NCBI GenBank assembly: GCA_032718475.1
Contig: JAUCBJ010003676.1
Location: forward strand, 62,001-126,000
Direction of reading: 5' to 3'
DNA from: Nemertoderma westbladi
Taxonomy: Eukaryota; Xenacoelomorpha; Nemertodermatida; Nemertodermatidae
DNA: 64,000 nucleotides
The notes beneath the pieces are model-generated. The model ran no database searches. It was not told the origin of the DNA and was given only the letters and a program-made list of their open reading frames with translations. Position numbers and translations under genes: made by a program. This document shows positions 19,311-30,200 of this stretch, piece by piece (position 1 is the first letter of the stretch; each line of letters begins with the position of its first letter).

Positions 19311-21537
19311 TGTTAAACAACCGCGACACCTATACTAACAGCAGAACTGTTGAACAGACAAATACCCGTATACCTCTCTGCCAACCTAATGAGCTCTCGC
19401 CTAACCAATAAGACACAAAGACTGCTCTACTGTTAAGTAAAGGGGATCAGGAGTGTGCTATTACTAAATTGTAAGGGTTGCTAAATACAAAACCGCTACT
19501 TACCGTTGGATGGCGCTAATCTGCCGTCCGCTAATATATTTTACTAAATTTACACAACTCCTGCAAAATCGCTTGTTCCTTTCTCTACCGATCGCTCGAT
19601 AGAGAGCTAACTGTTCGAATCTATGAGCCACGCGGGAATAACCAAAACAATAAACCCGAGTCGGCTCCCTAAGCTTACTTAAGACGAGTGCGAGGGGCTT
19701 TGCACTCAGAGTATATTCTTACGCCTAATTTTACCACTGAAATACGCTAATGCCTACGTCTTTTCTAATCGCGAATACTGGGGGTTCCCTAACGGAATGT
19801 GTGAATGCGAGAATATTTAAAATAATCAAAATGGTACAGTACAATGTCTTTCGTAGGTGATACCGCTCTGGGTCTAAACTTGCCTGCAGCTGGCTTTAGG
19901 CCAGCAACTCACTAGTGTCTTGCGTACTGACTATTGCGATCTAGTTTATTACCCGCTAATGCAAATAACCGCTTAGCGTGAATAGTTTACAGTACTCTAA
20001 TTATTACCTTAGCTACTCTCCGCTATGCTGCGTACTAATTCTTAATTTTTACTAATCAATTACAGTCACAAATATGTAACAGCGTACTAATTACTAAGAG
20101 TTCCAGAATGCGTAATTCTAATTTATTACGCAACAGGTTTCGCTAGTAATAGCCTAAATTGCCGTATTACTTTGACCTAAGCAGTAGTTAATTGTTGTAA
20201 CTAAGAAATAGAAATCAATCAAAAGGGAATGGGGTGCCTACCTAAGCATTCGTAATCATAGGCACACTTCAGTAACACACCAATCAGCATCAGCAATCAC
20301 AGATCACAATAGTACAACTTGCAATTATACAATCTGCAATTATATAATTCGCAACATAATAATTCGCAATTGACTAATTCGCAATCTACTTACTCGCAAC
20401 TTACTTACTGTAAGGTATGCAGGCCCCTCCCGGGTACATCTAGGCTTCCTAACTAACCCAATTCCTGCCCCCTAATACTAAATAGAGACAAAACCTGGAT
20501 CATCAGCCCCCTAATTACTGTACCAGCGAGCGGTCTCCAACCTACAGTCCAAATCGCCCGACCGCAACGTTGACCCCCGCCAGCGTTGCCCGCTTTTGAA
20601 TCCTCCGCTCTCCCTAGTCGCTCAACCCCCCGATGTGCCCACCGCCCACTGGCACCTTAGCCCTTCATTATGCTAATAGCTACCGTAGCGGCGCATGCAA
20701 ATCACAAAGTCTGACAGTCTCAGAAATCCCTTAGGATTATTGCGCAGAAAGGAATCACATAGAACCATTAATCAAAAGTAGAAATCATAGTTCAGTTGTA
20801 ATTAGCAGTAATCGAAGGAATTAATTGAGAAACACAATCGAGAGTAATCGCACTAGCAAATCATTCCAAGAAATTAATCAAAATTAGCAAATTGCAGAAA
20901 ATACGCTAAAATATCCGTCAAAAATTGAATAGGGACAGCTCAGCAAGTACAAAGATGATAGCAGATCATGTGAGGTGTCATGGGGCAGATTGGTAAGGCT
21001 CTACCGGCACACCGCCAATTTATAGGTGATCCGGGTGGGTGATGCAATAGGGTGACTCAATCGCTCTCCTATTGGCTCTCCAGTCCGTGCTAGCATTAGA
21101 CCAACCTGGAAGCAGTTAGTCCAATAAGGAGGCCGGATTGTAGCCCTATTGCTCCCCAACCTCAAATTATTACCATATATGGTAATGGTTCACGTCCCTG
21201 GCTGCTGAATGGCCAGGACAGCGTCCCTATATGCTAGCCCTATCGATGCTAATATCAGCAAGCACAAAATCCAGGGTCCGAATAAACTTGCTACCCTGGA
21301 ACTATCTACATATATCCTAATACAAAATTACGTAGGTAGGGCTACATACTATACAAAATGGATGGATTCAAAATATATGGGCGTTTCGATTTCCCTATCT
21401 AAATATCATTGCGTTATTATGCCTTATCTAAAATATTATGCTGCACAACGGACTAATATTACATACAGTATAACGGACTAATATTGTGTACAGTATAACG
21501 ACTAATATATGTGGATACAGCGCCATATACCGTAACA
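19311..21537 (-). repeat. 3' LTR of element B
   Basis: 2227 bp, matching 33619-35846 nearly base for base. It is long for a BEL element. The open frame at 21209-21481 occurs identically in both LTRs and has no recognisable product. Confidence 0.96.
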
Positions 21538-22411
21538 CCGCTCCAAGGGAAATCATACAATGTTTCCCTCCAATTGTAGAAGAGTATAAGGTGATGTATA
21601 CAAACAAAATAAATTTCTTCCAAATAATCTAGAAAACACAATAATTCTACTATTTACAAATATTGCCATAGATATTGCATAATGAATTTACATACAAATT
21701 AAAATTACAAAATATTATCTCTCTCAATGTTAACGATTATTACATACAAATTAAATTTACAAAAATACTGTTTCTCATTCGTTCTACATAATGATTACTA
21801 CATACAAAATTAAATTACAAAAATATTACTTCCTTTATTTATTTACAAATTGACTGTCTACCTATTGAAATGGAACATGGCTAGGACAATGTCCCCCATT
21901 TCCCATCTCAAATTAACGATCAACATTAACAAGATAAACTAAATATAAACGTATTTGAGGCTAAATTTTTAACTAAATTGCATTAAAGGCCGATAATCAA
22001 ATTAAATATAAAATACGTAATAATTTCTTTCATTTTCGGACTTTACTTAATTTCTTATAAAAAACGCAAATCATCTTGGTTTGATGATTGCTCAGGTAAG
22101 TGAAAGGAGTAAGCCAAACCCGCGGGTTTGTCTCCCCAATCACTTCCTTTGCCTCTTTCAATAAACTTTAGAGCAAATAAAGTCATATACACAAAATCAA
22201 ATATAATATAGGCTCAAAATCATATTTCCAACGGACTATAAAATAAAATTATTTCCTTTCAATATTTTTCGGCCTTCGAAAATAAAACTCTAAAATATGG
22301 ATACGACTAGTGTATATGAGTCCAGTCGAATGATTGATCAAAACCTACGATATGCATCAGAGCGACGATGATGTATATGTCTAGAGTTTGACGCTCCGTG
22401 ATATTATAGTC
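21538..22411 (-). other. noncoding 3' region of element B
   Basis: This AT-rich stretch has no gene. On the minus strand it ends in TTGGAGCGG next to the LTR (21538-21546), the candidate polypurine tract. It carries one copy of the element B hairpin motif at 22115-22130. Confidence 0.55.
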
Positions 22412-23512
22412 TCATCGGCTAGCTCCTGGGTCTCTCGGGCTCGCTCCCTTCTCCAGATACACCAGTCTACCCCCTGTAGACTCTGTTGACGGCGTCCTTG
22501 AGGCGTCACTTCCCGGAACCGGCGACGACGTTCCCTGGGCACTGACTATCTCCCGACTGGTGCTCCTCCCTCGGCCTCGTCCCATTTGCCGTGTCCCTGT
22601 GGGCGCCTCCGCCAACTCCTCTTTCTTCAACTTTATAGAATGGAACTGCTCGTCCTTGGCTTGACGCTTGCCAAGGACTCCTCCTTCTGGTACTTGCCGC
22701 GAGCTGTGAGGTCCGGCTGTTGTCTCTGTGGGCGCGGCGGTCCTGATCCTCCACTCGTTCAGAGGTCAATGACCCCAAACGAGTCTCCTTAGGCCGCCAA
22801 TTGTGCGCTGGGTAATAAATCTAGACGTATATATCAGAGCGACGATGATATATAAAGGATTGGACATATTCGGGCTTAATAATGCGTTCGTCGAAACTTC
22901 CCGAAATAATTTGGAGTAAATATCGTATAAATCGCGGATCGTGGGTATGGTTAGTAGACGGATGGACTGCGCGAATCTCGTCTGGATACTCAGGCGTGAC
23001 CTTCCTTTCCTGGTGAAGCGAAGTGAACGTGGTCCAGGAACTCGAGTCCCGTGCCGCTTCGCGCCGCGCCTCTAGGTCTTTATAGGCTCGGTATAGCGAA
23101 ATGGCCGCCACCGTGTCTATCAAAGCGGGTGTCGAACAGGTTTAATCTCCGTATACGGATCTAATGTCGTAACGGTCGGCGTAATGGGTCTCGGAGTTCG
23201 CTTTCCGCTGAAGTCGATACTGATCATCGGGTTGCTCATCGGGTAACCTCCCTCGTTATATCTAAGGAACTGGTGAGCTTGACATCGCGTTAATATCGGT
23301 TCTGGATGTTGCTCGTCTAGTCGGTCGGGAATCGTGGGTTTGTATTTCCCATTTAGCTCCATCACCAACCGCCCATGGTAGTAAACGTTCGAATCTTTAC
23401 ATCCCGGTCGCGCGAATGGTAACTCCGCCTCCTCTCTGGCAGTAAATCCTCTGCGCGGTTGCGCTCTAATATCCTTCTCCATTATGCCCGCGTATATACA
23501 TATATATCCCAA
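22412..23512 (-). pseudogene. degraded accessory ORF of element B
   Basis: The true start is probably 23482 (MEKDIRAQPRRGFT), aligning with MAEKMYKELRQGFT of element A. The shared core reads PEPILTRC..H..LRYNEGGYP against PEPILARC..H..LRYQEGGYP, and later SLYRAYK in both. The frame breaks at 23120-23122 (TGA) and resumes one frame over at 23123. It stops again near 22821, and further open pieces at 22778-22506 and 22630-22412 end in a GRGRGRS-type basic segment. The DEDD exonuclease-like part and the three zinc knuckles of the element A homologue are missing, as if internally deleted. The protein is unlikely to work, yet the element moved recently, so any function could be supplied in trans or be dispensable. 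Confidence 0.75.
22831..23118 (-). other. second conserved block of the element B accessory ORF
   Basis: This piece carries AISLYRAYKDLEARREA, matching ALSLYRAYKAYEKGE in element A (about residues 235-255). After that the two proteins diverge. It is given separately to mark where homology ends and the internal deletion in element B must begin. Confidence 0.6.
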
Positions 23513-23514
23513 TA

Positions 23515-24240
23515 AGTGTTCCGTTACGCAAACCAGTTACACCGTGGGTAATCAGTTAGATGTCGCAGAAGGACAGACCTCCCGAACCCCCCCCCCCGCC
23601 TTCCAGCAGTTCAGGTTCGACTCTCTAGATCCCGTCTCTTCCTAACTAACTATCCTCTAACCTATTCCCATGCATAGCGCAAAACTTTGGAGATAAACTG
23701 GCCGTGACCAACTTACTTTTTGATGCCCAAACTACTCCCATTACTCGTACTAAACTACAGTAGTTAGAAAGGACTATAGCCACAATACTCGACTATACCA
23801 AACCCACAGGTTTGATAATCGAACATCACACATCCTGCAAACTACTGAGTGGGGTCCATGTACGCCTCTGGTGCTACTAACCTTTAGCACCTTAGTTGCA
23901 CTGTTGGCACCAATCTGTGGAAGTTGCTAAACTCAATTTACACTCCTATGTAATATAGCCGTCACCATGGTTTCTAAATGCTATTTTCCAGGCTTCACGA
24001 CTTTTCAAATTACTGTTTATCTATAGACGAATTCTAAAACGCGTCTATACACAGCGTCTGGAATTGTCTTGGGTTCACTTTTCTAATTTTAAAATTTTAA
24101 TTTTTCCAAAAATTTTGAAAATAAAATTTTGTTTTGATACCCACCAGACAAAACTCAACGCAAATCACCACAACCCCGCTCCTATGCATTTCCTTGTATT
24201 TGCATACGAGGAATGCATACGAAGTGAGTTGCGTCCAACA
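23515..24240 (-). other. spacer between pol and accessory ORF of element B
   Basis: Noncoding. It holds a C-tract (about 23588-23598) and one hairpin motif (23799-23814). Just upstream of the accessory start the TA-rich string ending tatatacg resembles the corresponding spot in element A. No splice site is as clear as in element A. Confidence 0.45.
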
Positions 24241-27200
24241 CTAACTCTGTTTTGAGGCAGGAGACAAATTATAATCTCCCGTCTCGATACGTGTCTCCTC
24301 TAATAACACGATATCTTGGACCGGTCGGTCCAAGGTGTGTAAACCATTAGTTTTACACTTTTTTGGGTGCGGACACTTGCACCTAATTTTCACAGTGACT
24401 GTGCGCACTATGTTTTGCACGTCTGGGTGTGTGTGCAAGATCACTCCCGTCTCCCAATACTTTCTCTTGACAATAGGTTCGGTTATCAGTACGTAATCTC
24501 CCCTTTGGAGGCCCCGAACCGTTTTGTACCACTTTGTTCTGGTGGATATGGTGGGAAGATAGTATTCCCGCCAATATTCCCAGAATGTGTACGCTACTAA
24601 TTGAGTCACTTTCCAGCTCTTACGACTATATAGGTCGGCACTAATGGGTTCTGATGCCGGCACAAGAAATGCTGGACTCTGCATTAGCAAATGATTCAGC
24701 GTTAATGCAACACCGTCTGGCAACATAGCTATCGGCCTCGAGTTTAGGGTATGCTCGATTTCAATGAAAGCTGTAACCAGTTCGTCGTCGGTAAGTTGTT
24801 TGTTTACAGGCAACGTCTTAGCAATGGCCTGCTTCACAGAGCGAACTAAACGCTCCCAACTTCCTCCTCTCCAAGGACTTTCTGGAGTATTGAATCTCCA
24901 TTCTACTCTTTGCGGCAAAAGTGCTGCAGAAATTTCCTTATTCTGTGCCGCTTTATGAGCCGCGTTCAACTCGCTATTCCCTCCGACAAAGTTTGTACCC
25001 TTATCGGAGTAGAACGCCTTTACTAGTCCTCTCCTGGCCATAAATCTCTTTAAGGCCAGGAGCAGAGATTTGGTCGACATGTCTGCCACACGCTCAATGT
25101 GTATGGCTCTACTAGCCATACATGTCAGTAGCAGACCCCATCGCTTGTGGGTCAGCCGTCCACTCTTTGCTTCAATCGGACCAAAACAGTCCACCCCTGT
25201 GTTCGTAAAGGGTGGGTCATATGCCTGCACTCTCGCTTCCAGGAGTTCAGCCATCTCCTGTTCCAATACTCTGGCGTTCACCCTCTTGCAAACCAGACAG
25301 GCGTCATACATAGTGCCGACTGCCCTGCTTGGCTGCAATAAAATGAATCGCTGTCTCGCTGCCGACAGACAGTGTAACTTTCCCGCGTGATGCAACCGCT
25401 TGTGTATATCCCATAGAATCGCTCTTTGCAATTCTATTGGGTGACTAGGGATTATCACTGGGAACCGAAACTGTGAGTTTATGTCGACAGTCTGGATTCT
25501 CGATCTATGACAAATTAAACCCTTATGGATTAATGGGCTCCATTTTCTAAGGGGTTTATAGAGAACTGGTCGTTGAGCCGATAATAGATGGAATTCTTTT
25601 GGGAAGGCACACATTTGATAATGCTTCAAATGCTTTAATTCCGCTTGATCAATCTCATCCTCTGTCAGAGGTTGTTTCAATTTCCGAATTCGCTCACTAT
25701 TGGTGCTCAATGGTTCTCTCAAATGTTTCGAATGTTTTAAACAAAGGTACGAAATGTATCGGCTTAACCACGCAGTTCTTTTACAAATTGTCAGCCAAGA
25801 GGCAGACGAATTTAGTAATTTGTCATAAATACTGCATGACTCTAATGCCAGCGACGGTTGTCCGCTAACTAATGGAAGTTTCGAATCCAAACCCGCAGGT
25901 TTGGAAACCAAAGGCTCCATTTTGTCAGTCATTTTCTGTCCGTCACTTATCAACTGTGACTGTCGTCTAGTCTGTAAGGGTGGTTTTACGTCATAACTTA
26001 CCCTTCCGGACCTAGTAGTCACGTAAGTCTGTTGGTCTGACAGGTCTCCGGGCCGCTCCAATGACTCTTCAGGCCGCTCCAATGACTCTTCAGGCCGCTC
26101 CAATGACTTAAGTTTGGCTTTAGACTTTGACTTAGAGACTTTCTCCACCTTGACTTCTGCATCTTCAGGCATCGGATTGGTCACTATCTTTAGTCGCTCT
26201 GGCCAATGTTCCTGTGTCCTCGTTAGAAAATCAGGTCCATGCAACCAAAACTCCTGAGACTCTTCCTGACAGAATTCCACCGGCATTGCACCTCTCGAAG
26301 TTATGTCGGCCGGGTTCAACACTCCCGGACAATGTCTCCATTGTTCCTTCGTCGAAAAGTCAACGATCTGAGCGCGTCTGTTGGCCATAAATGTCTTTAG
26401 TGCAATATTGTCGGCCGCAATGTATACTAACACCAAGGATGCGTCCGTCCAATAGAATAAGGTCAATGTCGTGTCTAACTCCTCTGTTATCTGCTTACTT
26501 ACCTCGACTGAAACTACAGCCGCCTGTAACTCTGCACGAGGGACAGTCATGTATTTGACCGGCATTGTCTTTGATCTAGAAGTCACAAAGGCCGTCTCAA
26601 ACTTGTCCTGACTTACCTCTCGGCGAAGGTAGGCTACCATACCAAAGCCGGTGTCACTTGCGTCACTGAACAGATGCAGTTCGAGATCAGCTGGAAATAC
26701 CAGCTGATTCGGAAAGTAGGAACGGGGTACGTCTATGTTTTTCAATAGATGTAACTCGGCTTCCCACTCCCTCCACTGCTTTGCATGTATAGGAGATATT
26801 GGTTCGTCCCACTCTAAGTCGGACAACCAAATTTTCCTCATGCACGCTCGTGCCTGTAATATAACCGGACTGATAAAATTCATCGGGTCAAATAGTCTAC
26901 TTAATGTCGATAAGCAAATCCTCTTTGTCAAAACTTTGTCTGGGCTACTGGGCTCAAATCTAACTCTTACCTGGAACTTATCTGAGTTCGGGTTCCAAGC
27001 GAGTCCCAGTACTCGCGCCATGGGGATTGGTTCTACCCCCAATTCTATGTCTCCGCTCCCGCGATCTTTTACCGGGAACGATTCTAATAGGGCCTCCGAA
27101 TTTGTAGTGAACTTGGTTAGAGGAAATCCCCCTGTAGCCAAGCACTCTTGCAGGCCGTGAGCCACTTCTATGGCTTGTTCCGCTGTGTCCTTGGACACCA

Positions 27201-30200
27201 ATCCGTCGTCCATGTAGAAGTTTCTCAAGATGGACTCGATTACTTCTACTGGATACTTACCAATCTGGGCTGTTGCCGTTTTCTTTAGAACAAACAGCGT
27301 GCCGTTCGGACTATCGCGGGCGCCAAATATCCTAACGTACATTTGGTATGTAACCACTGGGCCGGATAAGTCTTCATTCTCGTACCAGAGAAAGCGAAGG
27401 CTATCCTGGTCTGCCTTACAGGCTCTTACCTGGTGGAACATCGCCTCGATGTCACAAGTAAATGCGAATCGCCGCTGTCTAAAACGTAACAGTATTCCAA
27501 TCAAATAGTTGTTCAGGTTGGGTCCATCCATCAACTCTGAATTCAGGGACATACCTCTATAGACTGCTGCGCAGTCGTTGACTACTCGGACTTTGTCTGG
27601 TTTGTCAGGGTGAGTCACATAGTGGTGTGGAAGGTAATAAGTCTGGTCTGTCACTAAGTCAGGGTCCTCTACCTTCCCAGCAAATCCCTTGGCGAAATAG
27701 TTGTTGATCTGGGCGCAATACTTCTCCCTAATGTCTGGATTCTTCAACAACCGAGCCCTTACTCCGTTTAATCTTTTCAAGGCTAAGTTATAGTTGTTCT
27801 CCAACTTAGGTGGTTGTCGACGCCACAACATTCCAACTTCAAAATGTCCAGTCGGTAGTAGACGTATGGTATCTTCCATCATCTCCAGCGACCGTTTCTC
27901 ATCAGTAGACATGGCTAGGTCATATCCACCGGGTTCCATTGCGTCCCTATCCAGCCATTCGACGGTTCTGGCTCCTGTCTCGAGGTCCTGGCGTATCAAT
28001 TCCTTCTGTAATTCCTCCTCACTGTATTGGAAAATGTCTAGGTCTCGATATTTAGCCACTTGACCCTCCACTATGTCTGTATAAGTCAAAACGTTAGTCA
28101 AATAGGTAGCGTGGGCCGCTGAACCAGACCCACGGGTCTGATAACAGTAGTCCTCGGGTTCACTATCTGTCCGGTCGTTGTGAAGTGGTTCCGACAACCT
28201 AACATTATCGGGAATCAACTCCTCGTCCGACTCGCTAAAGTCGCTATAGTGGTCAATACAGGTTCTCCTAAACTCGTCTATGTCTGGTGGTTCTACTAAC
28301 GGTGGTTGAGTTATAGGCTGTAATTCGTCGTATCTGTCCATTGGCTTGTCACCACCTGTAAACTCATAAGACATGGGTACTCGTGTATACCAACCTAATA
28401 TAGTCCTATGGGCATGTGGTCCATTGACATGCGGCTCAGCTGGTCTCGTTTCCCATATTTGGTGTGCGATCAGCTGTTCTGCACCAATTAACATAGAAAC
28501 ATTCCTATAACCTACCTGGTGTCTGGGTATCCTGAGCTTGTCAAAATACTCCTGTGCTATGGGACTCATCGGCGGCACCTTACCTAACTGCCTGCCGAAT
28601 CCCTTCATAGCTAGACACTTAAATCCGTCCAATGGCAAAGCTTTCCGTTCTTGTCGAGTATGTTGGTCTCTCGGAAGTAGGGAATCTAGTTCTACCGAAA
28701 TTCTGTGTCCCTTGAGGTCTCCTACTCCATGCATAGACTTCAACTCTATTTGGATCTCCTCGGCGTCCTGGAAGCTAGAAACAGCTCTCGCCACTTCCTC
28801 GTCGATATAAGATAATGTGGACGCAGTGTCCAACATCACATATATCCGCTTTGATCCCTTATCGCCGGTAAGTTTCACCGGAATCACTCTAAATATTTCC
28901 GACGTTGCCGATGATAAATACGTCCGCGCGCTGGTCGATGAACTATCCGCGGTGAAACCTTGGCAGGTCACCTCTCTCGCGCTCGACTCGCCATCCTCGT
29001 CCGACGAACCTGGTTGATAACCATCGTCCTGGATGCCGGTGTACGTATTCCTCCTTATCGATACGGGTTCTTTGCTCCCCTTCCTTTGAGGATTTCGCTG
29101 TAAGTAACGGTCCGTTGGGGTGTGGAAATCCGCATGTAGCAACTTGTGATGTAGTCTGCCGCATTCCATGCATCCGTCCTTGCTGTTCGGGCACTGCCGC
29201 CGTACATGACCTGGCGCAAGACATGCCCAACAGGTGTCCAACGTCCGCACTTGAACTCTTCTCTGTTCCGAATTTAATTCTTTGAACCGTCTGCAACTAT
29301 CTAACTTATGATCGTCAGATCTTACCTCCTTTAGTAAACAGTATTGGCAACCTACAAATCCATCCGGCAACTCCTGTTGCTTTAACCTAGGTCTATCTAA
29401 CCGCTCACCTGACCATACTCGCGAGTCTGATCTAAAGGCTGGGGTACTCGAATTATATCTGTCTACTGAGTTATAAGTCACAGTGGTCCTGTTATCGTCA
29501 AAACTTACCATAGACTTACCGGTAACAGGCTTAGACTCTCTCATATTCTCTTCTGAGAAGTTTGATTTCATCTCTGCTACTGCTTCTGTGGCTATCATGT
29601 CATGAATATGCTGAAGTGTCAACACCTTACCTTGGCCCTCCAACTTATTCTCTAATTTGCGCCATTTCTGTCGATAACGCATGTTTAAACGTCTAATTAC
29701 GCTTTTCAAAACTTCGGCGTGATCACCATGATGAGGTAGATTCACCGTCCTCAAGATGTCCAATGCGTTCGAAATAGCGTTCGCTAAGTTCAACAGCTCT
29801 AACGGAGTTGTAATCCTTCCGCCCTTACCCAAGTCTTCTACTATCGACTGCGCCATCTTTGTTTTATTCCCGTAGATGTCGCTAAGCGTCTTCATCGCTA
29901 ACTCGAATGCCCTTTCATTGCCGACGAAGTTATCAGCAATGGCTCTAGGTTCTCGATGGAGCATCTGAAGCAAATAGTTGAACTTCTCGTTGGGAGTAAA
30001 GGTGCTGTTGGTTAGCTGCTCGTCGACATAGGTTTTAAAGGTCCTCCAATGCTTATGGTTGCCCATAAACTTCTGGGGTTGTTGCGTCGGCAGTCCTTGC
30101 CTAGCAGCAAACTTACCTATGTCCCTAAGGGTTGCGTCGTTCCGGGTTAACAAATGGTTTAGTTCCGCAGGGTTGTTAAGTCTGGTCCTTTCCCGGTGGT

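Noticed and set aside
21209-21481. 90-codon ORF found in both LTRs of element B (also 35518-35790)
   Set aside because: It is duplicated because the LTR is duplicated. No domain is recognisable and composition is like the surrounding LTR.
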